Notes under the pieces: model-generated
The model's database searches: none
What the model was told of the DNA's origin: nothing
What the model saw: the letters and a program-made list of their open reading frames with translations, nothing else
NCBI RefSeq assembly: GCF_028473745.1
Contig: NZ_CP101137.1
Location: 7,323,501 to 7,387,500 of the forward strand
DNA length: 64,000 bases
Origin: Streptomyces sp. M92
GTDB lineage: Bacteria; Actinomycetota; Actinomycetes; Streptomycetales; Streptomycetaceae
Reading direction: 5' to 3'
Translations under genes and position numbers: made by a program
In this document: positions 1 through 8,017 of the stretch, piece by piece
Numbering within the stretch: the first letter of the stretch is position 1
How the letters are laid out: every line of letters begins with the position of its first letter

Positions 1-48
1 CCGACGGCGGTGCGCGCCGCGGACGGCACCCCGGCGGCCCACCGCTGA
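1..48 (+). CDS. 3' end of an upstream gene (partial)
   Basis: The first 16 codons of frame 1 are open, all end in G or C at the third position, and close with TGA. That is what the tail of a Streptomyces gene entering from the left would look like. The tail is too short to assign a function, and coding status rests only on third-base bias and the stop. Confidence 0.35.
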   Translation, partial: PTAVRAADGTPAAHR

Positions 49-76
49 GGGCCGCGTGACCGCTGAGGGCGGCCAG

Positions 77-285
77 GGCCTGTCCGGCGGATCAGGCAGG
101 TCACAGGAAGCCGACGGCGCCTGATCAGTGCAGGTGAGCGGGGATGGGGGCCCCTCCCGCGCGAGCGAAGCCGAGCGTGGGAGTCGGCAACCGACGACAA
201 CGCCGCTGGGGGCACCGCGCACCCTTCAGGCAGTGGGGAAGGGCGTGCCAGGCTCACGTCTGCGGCATGATCCGCCGGACAGGCC
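77..285. mobile_element. MITE-like element with 18-bp perfect terminal inverted repeats
   Basis: GGCCTGTCCGGCGGATCA at 77-94 is repeated as its exact reverse complement at 268-285. Both arms extend about 3 bp further inward with one mismatch. The 173-bp interior carries no convincing gene. It includes a short G-run/C-run dyad and the 'gagcgaagc' motif common in Streptomyces intergenic DNA. The right arm overlaps the TAG stop of the histidine kinase gene at 285-287, so the element abuts that gene exactly. Size and structure fit a non-autonomous transposon derivative. I found no clear target-site duplication and no transposase in the window. Terminal repeats of this kind are, from memory, widespread in Streptomyces. 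Confidence 0.6.
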
Positions 286-1559
286 TAGCGCACCGTGTCC
301 TTCGAGTCCCCGGACGACTTCTTCGGCGGAGGCGTGCGGGACAGGAACAGGCCGAAGACCGGGGGCCTGCCCTGGAGGAGCTCCAGCCGGCCGCCGTCCG
401 CCTCCGCCAGGTCGCGGGCCACGGCCAGGCCGATGCCCGTCGAGTTCCGCCCGCTGATCGCCCGCTCGAAGATCCGCGCCCCCAGGTCGCCGGGCACGCC
501 CGCGCCCTCGTCGGTGACCTCGACGACCGCCTGGTTGCCGGTCACCCGGGTCCGCAGGGCCACCGTGCCGCCGCCGTGCATCAGGGAGTTCTCGATCAGC
601 GCGGCCAGCACCTGGGCGACCGCGCCCGGGGTGCCCACGGCCGTCAGGTGCCGCTTGCCGGAGCTGACGATCGCCCGCCCCTCGCTGCGGTAGGCGGGGC
701 GCCACTCGTCGATCTGCTGCTGGATGACGTCGTCCAGTTCGAAGGTGACGGCGGAGCCGCTGCGCGGGTCGCGGCTGTTCGTCAGCAGCCGGTCCACGAC
801 GTCCGTCAACCGCTCCACCTGCGACAGGGCGATCGTCGCCTCCTCCTTCACCGTCTCCGGCTCGTCGGTGAGGGTGATCTCCTCCAGCCGCATGGACAGC
901 GCGGTCAGCGGCGTGCGCAGCTGGTGGGAGGCGTCGGCGGCCAGGCGGCGCTCGGCGGTGAGCATCCGGGCGATGCGCTCGGCGGAGGAGTCCAGCACGT
1001 CCGCGACCCGGTCCAGCTCGGGGACGCCGTAGCGCTTGTGGCGGGGGCGCGGGTCGCCGGAGCCGAGGCGTTCGGCGGTTTCGGCGAGGTCGGTGAGCGG
1101 GGAGGCGAGGCGGTTGGCCTGCCGGATGGCCAGCAGCACCGCCGCGACCACCGCGAGCAGCGCCACCAGCCCGATGATCAGCAGGGTCCGGCCGACCTCG
1201 CGGGTCACCGAGGAGCTGGGCTCCTCGACGAGGACCGTCTCCCCCTCCTCGCCGGTGGCCTTGCCGCGGATGACCTCGCCGGTCGGCCGGCTGCCGACCT
1301 CGATGACCGGCTCGCCGGGGATGCGGATCTCGGCGTACCGGGCGTCCCGGATCTGCTCGCGCAGGAACGCGGCGTCCACGGAGCCGGTGCCGAGCAGACG
1401 GCTGTCCACGATGCTGGCCAGCCGCACGGCCTCCAGGTCGACCCGCTCCTGGGCGGTGCTGCTGATCGTGCGGGTCTCGACGATGACGAGCGAGACGCCG
1501 AAGACGGCGATCACGACGAGCACCACGGCGAGGGTGGACTGGATCAGTCGACGGCGCAT
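285..1559 (-). CDS. Two-component sensor histidine kinase
   Basis: This 424-residue membrane kinase presumably autophosphorylates and passes phosphate to the response regulator encoded just upstream. An N-terminal membrane helix (about 9-27) and a second (about 125-145) flank a small extracytoplasmic domain of roughly 95 residues. A HAMP-like linker follows. The HisKA box is ASHQLRTPLTA, with the phospho-accepting His near residue 212. The ATPase domain shows ENSLMHGGG (N box), DEGAGVPGD (G1) and STGIGLAVARDL (G2). The ATG at 1559 has an AGAGGA ribosome site. The gene lies 31 nt downstream of the regulator gene, consistent with one transcript. Its stop codon lies in the inverted repeat of the small element on its left. 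The signal sensed is unknown. Confidence 0.93.
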   Translation of the reverse strand: MRRRLIQSTLAVVLVVIAVFGVSLVIVETRTISSTAQERVDLEAVRLASIVDSRLLGTGSVDAAFLREQIRDARYAEIRIPGEPVIEVGSRPTGEVIRGKATGEEGETVLVEEPSSSVTREVGRTLLIIGLVALLAVVAAVLLAIRQANRLASPLTDLAETAERLGSGDPRPRHKRYGVPELDRVADVLDSSAERIARMLTAERRLAADASHQLRTPLTALSMRLEEITLTDEPETVKEEATIALSQVERLTDVVDRLLTNSRDPRSGSAVTFELDDVIQQQIDEWRPAYRSEGRAIVSSGKRHLTAVGTPGAVAQVLAALIENSLMHGGGTVALRTRVTGNQAVVEVTDEGAGVPGDLGARIFERAISGRNSTGIGLAVARDLAEADGGRLELLQGRPPVFGLFLSRTPPPKKSSGDSKDTVR

Positions 1560-1590
1560 GTCCTCTTACCCGGGCAGGCCCTGCGGGGGC

Positions 1591-2268
1591 TCAGTTCTTC
1601 TCGAAACGGAAACCCACGCCGCGCACGGTGGCGATGTAGCGCGGGTTCGCCGCGTCGTCCCCCAGCTTCTTGCGCAGCCAGGAGATGTGCATGTCGAGCG
1701 TCTTGGTCGACGACCACCAGGTGGTGTCCCAGACCTCGCGCATCAGCTGGTCGCGGGTGACGACCCGGCCCGCGTCCCGCACCAGCACCCGCAGCAGGTC
1801 GAACTCCTTGGCGGTGAGCTGGAGCTCCTCCTCGCCCATCCAGGCCCGGTGCGACTCGACGTCGATGCGCACGCCGTGCGTGGCGGGCGGCTGCGGGGGC
1901 TCGACGGCACCGCGCCGCAGCAGGGCGCGGACCCGGGCGAGCAGCTCGGCGAGGCGGAACGGCTTGGTGACGTAGTCGTCGGCGCCCGCGTCGAGACCGA
2001 CGACGGTGTCCACCTCGTCGGCGCGCGCGGTCAGGATGAGGATCGGCACGGCATGCCCCTCCGACCGCAGCCGGCGGGCGACCTCCAGCCCGTCCATGTC
2101 CGGCAGGCCGAGGTCCAGCACGACCAGGTCGATGCCGCCCCGCAGCCCGGCGTCGAGTGCGGCGGGTCCGTCCTCACGCACCTCGACCTCGTACCCTTCC
2201 CGGCGCAGTGCGCGGGCCAGCGGCTCCGAGATGGACGCGTCGTCCTCGGCGAGCAGTACACGGGTCAT
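1591..2268 (-). CDS. OmpR-family response regulator
   Basis: The protein has 225 residues, normal for the family. The receiver domain starts with LLAEDD (acidic pocket), has the phospho-acceptor Asp at about 52 in LDLGLPDMDG, the switch Thr in LTARADEV and the conserved Lys in KPFRL. The C-terminal half is a winged-helix DNA-binding domain ending in RGVGFRFE, typical of the OmpR/PhoB class. It is first in a two-gene leftward operon with the kinase. Its own promoter should lie in the long spacer shared with the divergent peptide transporter gene. Regulatory targets cannot be deduced; autoregulation or control of the neighbouring transporter would be reasonable guesses. Confidence 0.94.
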   Translation of the reverse strand: MTRVLLAEDDASISEPLARALRREGYEVEVREDGPAALDAGLRGGIDLVVLDLGLPDMDGLEVARRLRSEGHAVPILILTARADEVDTVVGLDAGADDYVTKPFRLAELLARVRALLRRGAVEPPQPPATHGVRIDVESHRAWMGEEELQLTAKEFDLLRVLVRDAGRVVTRDQLMREVWDTTWWSSTKTLDMHISWLRKKLGDDAANPRYIATVRGVGFRFEKN

Positions 2269-2807
2269 GAGCCGATGGTAGTCCGCCCGGAGCAGGGCCC
2301 GGGCCGTGATCGTCCCAAGGCTCCCGCGCCCGCACCCCAGCTGTGGACAAGCCGGACATCCGGTCGGCGAGCGGCCCGGCGCACCCCGCTCCTCGACCTG
2401 CGGGTGCGGGGTGCCATCCTGGAATGGACCTTCGAATGATCGTTCGCGGTTCCAGTCCTACCTGTGATCCGTGTCTCAAGTCCTTCCATACCGGGCGGTG
2501 TCCTGCCGTATGGTGAATCAGCGCCTGTAGCACCCAGAGGACCTTTGGCGACTGTTCGACGCTGAAGGTCTCTTTTGTGTGCGGGTCGACCCCCACGGTC
2601 GGCCTTGAAAGGAATGACCTGTGGCCGGGCCTCACCGCGTGCAGTGACGTACGCGAGGCGTGGATCCCGGTGGCCGCCGCCCACCGCTTCGCAATCCGGA
2701 GCGGAATCCCTCAGGCGTGGGACGGGCGGGGAAGGCCGCCGGTGCCGGCCGCCCCCCACCGGGCGCGCATCGCCTCATGAGCGCGTCCCGACCAGCAAGG
2801 ATCGACC
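2269..2807. other. 539-bp divergent intergenic region
   Basis: This gap separates the leftward two-component operon from the rightward POT transporter and should hold both promoters. Visible elements are a perfect DnaA-box sequence at 2342-2350, a LexA-box-like dyad at 2432-2447 (TCGAAT-GATC-GTTCGC), and an inverted repeat CCATAC...GTATGG around 2488-2515. Open frames here are short and look like shadows. Confidence 0.4.
2342..2350 (-). promoter_or_regulatory. Isolated DnaA-box sequence
   Basis: The minus strand reads TTGTCCACA, identical to the Streptomyces DnaA-box consensus. It stands alone about 75 bp upstream of the response-regulator start. It may be chance, a titration site or a regulatory DnaA site. 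Confidence 0.3.
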
Positions 2808-4304
2808 ATGGCGTCCAGCCTGACGAAGGACTCGGTCACCCCGGGCACCCCCGGGTCCGAGAAGACCTTCTTCGGCCACCCCCGCGGACTGGCCACTCTC
2901 TTCATGACCGAGATGTGGGAGCGTTTCTCCTACTACGGCATGAGGGCTCTGCTCCCGCTGTACCTGGTGGCTCCCGGTGGCCTCGGCATGAACGCCGGCA
3001 CCGCGACCGCGATCTACTCGGTGTACCTCTCCCTGGTGTACCTGCTCACGATGCCTGGCGGCTGGTTCGGCGACCGCGTCTGGGGCCCCCGCAAGACCGT
3101 CGCCGTCGCCGGCGGTGTGATCATGCTCGGCCACCTCACGCTGGCGCTGCCGTCCTCCGGCACGTTCTTCGCGGGCCTCGGCCTGGTCGCCATCGGCTCG
3201 GGTCTGCTCAAGGCCAACATCTCCACGATGGTCGGCCAGCTCTACAGCGGCCCCGACGACCCGCGCCGCGACGGTGGCTTCACCGTCTTCTACATGGGCA
3301 TCAACCTCGGTGCCTTCGCGGCGCCGCTGATCATCGGCACCATCGGTGAGAGCGTCAACTGGCACCTGGGCTTCGCGCTCGCCGCGGTCGGCATGGGTCT
3401 GGGCGTGCTCCAGTTCCTGCTCGGCAGCCGCCACCTGGCCCCGCACTCCAGCGTCGTGCCGAAGCCGCTTTCGGTGGAGGAGAAGACCTCCACGCTGCGC
3501 AAGGCCGCGTTCTGGGCCGCGCTCGCCGTCGTCTTCTACGCGATCGTCGGCTTCTCCGGTGCCTACACCCTGAACTGGATTCTGGTCCCGCTGACGCTGC
3601 TCGGTGTGATCGTCCCGGTGCTGGTGCTGACCCGCATCAAGCGCGACAAGGAGCTGGACCGCACCGAGCAGTCCAAGATGTCGGCGTACATCTGGTTCTT
3701 CGTCGCCGCGGCCGTCTTCTGGATGATCTACGACCAGGGCGGTTCGACCCTGGCGATCTTCGCCGACTCCTCGACCGACACCAGCGTCTTCGGCTGGGAG
3801 TTCCCGGTCTCCTGGTTCCAGTCGGTCAACCCGGTCATCATCATGGCCCTGGCCCCGGTCTTCGCCACGGTCTGGCTGGCGCTCGCCCGCCGCGGCAAGG
3901 AGCCGAGCACGATCGTGAAGTTCTCGTTCGGCCTGGTGCTGGTCGGCGCGTCCTTCTTCCTCTTCCTGGCCCCGCTGGCCATCGCGGACGGCGGCCACAA
4001 GGCGGCCGCGCTGTGGCTGGTGGCGATCTACTTCGTCCAGACCTGCGGTGAGCTGATGCTCTCCCCGGTCGGCCTCTCGGTCACCACGAAGATGGCGCCG
4101 GTGAAGTACGCCTCGCAGATGATGGGCGTCTGGTTCCTGGCCGTCACCGCCGGTGACGCCACGACCGGCCTGCTCTCCATCGCCGGCGTCGACCTCAACA
4201 AGACGGGCATCGTCGCCGCGGAGGCCGCCCTGGCCGTCCTCGCCGGTGTCGCGATCTGGACGTACCGCAAGCGCGTCAAGGAACTCATGGGCGACGTCCG
4301 CTGA
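2808..4304 (+). CDS. POT/PTR-family proton-dependent oligopeptide transporter
   Basis: This 498-residue polytopic membrane protein should import di- and tripeptides with protons. The family signature TEMWERFSYYGMRALL (ExxERFxYYG) lies near residue 35. GGWFGDRVWGPRK forms the loop between helices 2 and 3, and YMGINLGAFAAPLI matches the second POT signature. About 12-14 hydrophobic segments are visible, and the length is normal for the family. The ATG at 2808 is preceded by CAAGGA. The gene is monocistronic: a strong hairpin follows at 4344-4376. It diverges from the two-component operon, so that pair could control it, but nothing in the sequence proves this. Confidence 0.93.
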   Translation: MASSLTKDSVTPGTPGSEKTFFGHPRGLATLFMTEMWERFSYYGMRALLPLYLVAPGGLGMNAGTATAIYSVYLSLVYLLTMPGGWFGDRVWGPRKTVAVAGGVIMLGHLTLALPSSGTFFAGLGLVAIGSGLLKANISTMVGQLYSGPDDPRRDGGFTVFYMGINLGAFAAPLIIGTIGESVNWHLGFALAAVGMGLGVLQFLLGSRHLAPHSSVVPKPLSVEEKTSTLRKAAFWAALAVVFYAIVGFSGAYTLNWILVPLTLLGVIVPVLVLTRIKRDKELDRTEQSKMSAYIWFFVAAAVFWMIYDQGGSTLAIFADSSTDTSVFGWEFPVSWFQSVNPVIIMALAPVFATVWLALARRGKEPSTIVKFSFGLVLVGASFFLFLAPLAIADGGHKAAALWLVAIYFVQTCGELMLSPVGLSVTTKMAPVKYASQMMGVWFLAVTAGDATTGLLSIAGVDLNKTGIVAAEAALAVLAGVAIWTYRKRVKELMGDVR

Positions 4305-4343
4305 GCCCTGCGGGCCTGGCCGTACGGCTCTGAGATCCGAGAA

Positions 4344-4376
4344 GGGTCACCGCATCCCGGGTGGGTGCGGTGGCCC
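4344..4376 (+). terminator. Hairpin terminator after the POT transporter
   Basis: GGGTCACCGCA (4344-4354) pairs with TGCGGTGGCCC (4366-4376) with one G-T pair, giving an 11-bp stem 40 nt after the stop codon. There is only a short T run, as is usual in Streptomyces. Confidence 0.75.
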
Positions 4377-5473
4377 TTCGGGCGTTTGCGGGCCGCTGTG
4401 CGGGCGGGACCGCGCGGCGGGGCCCTTGAGATCATGCGCTCGGCGTGAGCAGCGAGGGGCTTGGCGGACGGACGGGCACGGGGACGCACCTACCTGGCGT
4501 CGGGGAGACGTTGTGTGAGGTCCGGCGGGGGCAGTTGCAGCGCCGGTGGAGCGGGCCTGGCGGGGCCCCAGGGCACGGGCAGGCGGGGGGCAAAGCCGCA
4601 GCCCCGGAGCGGGGTCGGTGGGGCCCCAGTACGGCACAAGGCCGACCGAGCCACAGCCACGGACCAGGGCCGGCAAGGCCCTGGAGCGGGCCCAGGGCCG
4701 ACCCCAGGGCCCCCGACCAAGCCGCAGCCTCGATACGGGAAGAACCAGCAGGGGCCCGGGGCAAGGGCAAGGCCGACCGGAAGGCGACGCCGCAAAGCGG
4801 GACCGCGAAGGCCCAGGGGCACGGACGCACGACCGGGGGCTCCGACGCCGCACAGTGGGCCCCGCGAGACCAAGAGCAGACGCAGACCCGGCAGCCGCCC
4901 CCGAGGACCGAGGCCAGACACACGACCGAGGGCGCCGACACCGCACAGTGGGCCCCGCGAGACCAAGAGCAGACGCAGACCCGGCAGCCGCCGCCAAGAA
5001 CCGAGGCCAGACACACGACCGAGGGCGCCGACACCGCACAGTGGGCCCCGCGAGACCAAGAGCAGACGCAGACCCAGCAGCCGCCGCCAAGAACCGAGGC
5101 CAGACACACGACCGAGGGCTCCGACACCGCACAGTGGGCCCCGCGAGACCAAGAGCAGCCGCAGACCCGGCAGCCGCCGCCAAGGACCAAGGCCAGACAC
5201 ACGACCAGGGGACCACGCCGCGAAGCGGGCCTTACTAGGTCAGGAGCAGACGCGGGGCGACAGAGCCAGCGCCTCCGAGTGAGACGGCCTGCGCGGGCCG
5301 GGGCAGACGTAAAGCCGACGAAGCGGATCAGACGGGTCGGGACGGAGCCGGAACGGCTGCGGCAGACGCCCCGAGCAGCCCGGGGTCCGGGGCGGAGCCC
5401 CGCGAGGGTCACCGCTTGACCTGCCGAGACGGGCGGGTGAGTGGGTGGGTGGGCAGGTGGGAAACCTCCGCCC
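4377..5473. repeat. Low-complexity region with four 93-bp tandem repeats
   Basis: A 93-bp unit recurs with the same landmark (CACAGTGGGCCCCGCGAGAC) starting at 4851, 4944, 5037 and 5130. Copies are about 90-98 percent alike, and more degenerate related sequence extends left to about 4560. Because 93 is a multiple of 3, several frames stay open on both strands (for example 4445-5419 on plus). None looks coding: the best frame still has about 20 percent A/T-ending codons, including rare AGA, and the minus frame with similar bias encodes a Cys/Trp-rich repeat. I therefore call no gene. The tract lies between the POT transporter and the convergent prsI gene. 5220-5473 holds nothing recognisable apart from short GGGT runs near 5435-5460. 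Confidence 0.75.
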
Positions 5474-6040
5474 CTACCCCGGCGCCCCCAGCTCCGCCCA
5501 GACCCGCTTCCCCGCCACCCCCGGCGTCCGCACCACACCCCAGTCCAGGCACAGCCGCTGCACGATGAACATGCCGTGCCCACCTGGACGCCCGGCCCGG
5601 TGCGGCGTACGCGGCGCCGGCTGCCCGGTCCCCCGGTCGGAGACCTCCAGCCGGATCACCTTCTTCTCGCAGGTGATCCACAGCTCGTCCGGGCCCTCCG
5701 CATGGAGACACGCGTTGGTGACCAGCTCGGACACCACGAGCAGCACGTCCTCGGCGGCGGCCCGCTGGTCCGCGGTGGCGGACGGCAGCCAGCCCCAGGC
5801 GTACAGCGCCTCGCGGGTGAAGTCACGGGCCAGCGGGACGACCCCGCTCGCGTCCTCGAAGCTCAGTCTGCGGGCCTGGCGCCCACCGCCCCCGGAAGCG
5901 GAGGCAGCCGTGGGCGCGGACGCCGCCCCGGGAGCCGCGGAAACCCCCGAAGAAGGCACCGGCGCGGACGCGGACGCCCCGGAAGCGCCGCTGGGCTCCG
6001 GACCGCGGTCGCCCGGCGAGTAGGGCCGGGTGGTGCTCAT
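5474..6040 (-). CDS. prsI: Anti-sigma factor kinase of the SigI switch (PrsI-like)
   Basis: This 188-residue protein has a Gly/Ala/Pro-rich N-terminus of about 60 residues, then a GHKL ATPase domain of the SpoIIAB/RsbW type. The N box is SELVTNACLHA, the G1 box VSDRGTGQP and the G2 box GGHGMFIVQ. Such proteins bind and silence a sigma factor, and phosphorylate the STAS antagonist to stay free of it. The neighbouring STAS gene (same strand, 188 nt upstream) and divergent SigI gene form a complete set, matching the described S. coelicolor SigI-PrsI-ArsI system from memory. The ATG at 6040 follows GAGGTGAAG. The long flexible N-terminus is unusual for RsbW-like proteins. Confidence 0.85.
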   Translation of the reverse strand: MSTTRPYSPGDRGPEPSGASGASASAPVPSSGVSAAPGAASAPTAASASGGGGRQARRLSFEDASGVVPLARDFTREALYAWGWLPSATADQRAAAEDVLLVVSELVTNACLHAEGPDELWITCEKKVIRLEVSDRGTGQPAPRTPHRAGRPGGHGMFIVQRLCLDWGVVRTPGVAGKRVWAELGAPG

Positions 6041-6228
6041 CAGCGCTTCACCTCACCGATTCACCAGTTCACGTTTCAAAGTCGTACGTCGTACACAGTC
6101 AGTTCAGGGAGTCTCCTGCCCGACCGGACCGTCCGAACACCCCTGTATTCGCCACGGAACTCGGGGCGAGGCGGGCACGCCCGCCCCAGGGAGCGCCCGA
6201 ATCCGCCGTCGGCCGGACAAGGAGCAGC

Positions 6229-6606
6229 TCAGCCGGACTGGTCGGCCAGCGCGGCCTCAAGCGTGTCATGGAGGGTGAAGACCGCCTCGGCCCCCGTGAT
6301 CTCGAACACGCGAGCCACCACCGGCCGCATGGCCACCAGGTGCACACCGCCCCCCGCGGCCTCCGCCTTCAGCCGCGCGCCGAGCAGGACGTTGAGTCCC
6401 GTGGAGTCGCAGAACTCCAGGCGCGAGCAGTCGACGACGAGCCGGTTGAATCCCTTGGCGAGACAGTCCTCCAGCGGCTCGCGCAACAGATCGGCGGTGT
6501 GGTGATCCAACTCACCCGCCGGTGTCACGACGGCACTGGGGCCCTCTTCCCGTACTTCGACCAGAAGCCGGCCCGACTGGGCACTGCCGACCGTCCCGCG
6601 GTCCAT
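6229..6606 (-). CDS. arsI: STAS-domain anti-sigma factor antagonist (ArsI-like)
   Basis: This 125-residue protein is one STAS domain. The strand GPSAVVTPAGELDHHTA and the helix cap FCDSTGLNVLLGAR are diagnostic. The Ser in CDSTG is the expected phosphorylation site of the partner GHKL kinase. Unphosphorylated, it should bind PrsI and free SigI. The ATG at 6606 was chosen because GGGAGAG lies 9 nt upstream; a longer frame to 6813 adds a Cys-rich tail that looks non-coding and would invade the promoter region shared with sigI. Transcribed away from sigI and toward prsI. Confidence 0.85.
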   Translation of the reverse strand: MDRGTVGSAQSGRLLVEVREEGPSAVVTPAGELDHHTADLLREPLEDCLAKGFNRLVVDCSRLEFCDSTGLNVLLGARLKAEAAGGGVHLVAMRPVVARVFEITGAEAVFTLHDTLEAALADQSG

Positions 6607-6858
6607 GCCGTTTCTCTCTCCCGAGGTCGTGACTGCTTGCTGACGCCCTCGAACACTACGCCTTCCCACCGCACTCCGACACCCGAACAACCGCACACAA
6701 ACGGACATACCCACACAGAACACACTTGCGGTGGGCTCGGTAAACCCGGTAGGGCTAGTAAGACACGTAAACCGACACGGCCGGCTTTGGAGGCGCCGCA
6801 CACCGCAGTGCACGTAACTGGCTTCGGCAGCCGTATGCCGAGAACGATGGAGGACATC
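6607..6858. promoter_or_regulatory. Divergent arsI/sigI promoter region
   Basis: This 252-bp spacer lies between arsI (leftward) and sigI (rightward). It contains related short repeats, GGTAAACCCGGTAGGG and GTAAACCG, about 40-90 bp before the sigI start. Core promoter elements could not be assigned with confidence. Autoregulation by SigI is plausible for such loci, but that is inference. Confidence 0.35.
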
Positions 6859-7776
6859 ATGTCACCCCGGCTCGACGGATCGCGTACCCAGGAAGCGACG
6901 TCGACACTCCCTCCGGAACATCTGGATCCCATCGAGCACCACGACGCGGTCGTCGCACCCGACGACGACGCACTCGCCGGGCTTCCGGACATCCCCGCGT
7001 ACGACGAGGTCGCTCCCGCCGACGCCCGGGCCCTGTCCAGGACCCTCTTCGAGCGGCTGGAGTCGCTGGAGGAGGGCACCCACGAGTTCGCGTACGTACG
7101 CAACACGCTCGTCGAGCTCAACCTCGCGCTGGTCAAGTTCGCCGCCGCCCGTTTCCGCTCGCGCAGCGAGCCGATGGAGGACATCATCCAGGTCGGCACG
7201 ATCGGCCTGATCAAGGCGATCGACCGCTTCGAGCTGTCGCGTGGTGTGGAGTTCCCCACGTTCGCGATGCCGACCATCATCGGCGAGATCAAGCGCTTCT
7301 TCCGTGACACCTCGTGGTCCGTGCGCGTCCCGCGCCGCCTCCAGGAGCTGCGCCTCGACCTGGCCAAGGCCGGCGACGAGCTGGCCCAGCGCCTCGACCG
7401 CGCCCCCACGGTGACGGAGCTGGCCGAGCACCTGGGCCTGTCCAAGGACGAGGTCGTCGAGGGCATGGCCGCCTCCAACGCCTACACCGCCTCCTCGCTG
7501 GACGCCCAGCCGGAGGAGGACGACGCCGAGGGCGCGCTGGCCGACCGGATCGGTTACGAGGACCACGGTCTCGAGGGCATCGAGTACGTCGAGTCGCTGA
7601 AGCCGCTGATCGCCGAGCTGCCCTCCCGGGACCGGAAGATCCTCTCCCTCCGCTTCGTCGCGGGCATGACCCAGTCGGAGATCGGCGAGGAACTCGGCAT
7701 CTCCCAGATGCACGTCTCGCGTCTGCTGTCGCGGACCCTCGTGAAGCTGCGCAAGGGGCTCACGGTCGAGGAGTAG
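6859..7776 (+). CDS. sigI: SigB/SigF-type stress sigma factor SigI
   Basis: This 305-residue group 3 sigma factor shows region 2 motifs (SEPMEDIIQVGTIGLIKAID, then FPTFAMPTIIGEIKRFFRD), region 3 (VPRRLQELRLDLAKA) and a region 4 helix-turn-helix (QSEIGEELGISQMHVSRLLS). It lacks the long N-terminal region of the primary sigma. The ATG at 6859 was chosen because GGAGG sits 5 nt upstream; in-frame ATGs at 6835 and 6847 have no such site. Its activity should be controlled post-translationally by the divergently encoded PrsI/ArsI pair. A strong hairpin ends the transcript. Confidence 0.92.
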   Translation: MSPRLDGSRTQEATSTLPPEHLDPIEHHDAVVAPDDDALAGLPDIPAYDEVAPADARALSRTLFERLESLEEGTHEFAYVRNTLVELNLALVKFAAARFRSRSEPMEDIIQVGTIGLIKAIDRFELSRGVEFPTFAMPTIIGEIKRFFRDTSWSVRVPRRLQELRLDLAKAGDELAQRLDRAPTVTELAEHLGLSKDEVVEGMAASNAYTASSLDAQPEEDDAEGALADRIGYEDHGLEGIEYVESLKPLIAELPSRDRKILSLRFVAGMTQSEIGEELGISQMHVSRLLSRTLVKLRKGLTVEE

Positions 7777-7822
7777 GCCAGCCATGGTCCAGTGATCCTC
7801 ACCGGGTGACGCTTGCCCTCCA

Positions 7823-7852
7823 GGGGGGCGGTCCGAATACGGGCCGCCCCCC
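7823..7852 (+). terminator. Hairpin terminator after sigI
   Basis: GGGGGGCGGTCC (7823-7834), a 6-nt loop, then GGGCCGCCCCCC (7841-7852) and TTCGGG. The 12-bp stem has one G-T pair and lies about 45 nt after the sigI stop. Confidence 0.8.
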
Positions 7853-8017
7853 TTCGGGTTGCCCTCGCGGATCCGGTTCGCCGTTCGGAACCACCGCCTG
7901 TTACCCGGGGACACCTCTTTCCACCCGGGTCCCGTTCCACCACTATGAGCACCCTCCAAACTGGCCGGTACGTCAGCACCGGCGCGGTGCTGCGGCGTGG
8001 TGCGAGGAGGCGGACGG

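Noticed and set aside
2432..2447. LexA/SOS box
   Set aside because: TCGAAT-GATC-GTTCGC has two mismatches to the consensus and neither flanking gene is a repair gene; too weak to call.
4445..5419. 324-residue plus-strand open frame over the 93-bp repeats
   Set aside because: Third-base bias is too weak, AGA/CGA/CAA codons are common, several other frames are equally open, and no ribosome site or family resemblance was seen.
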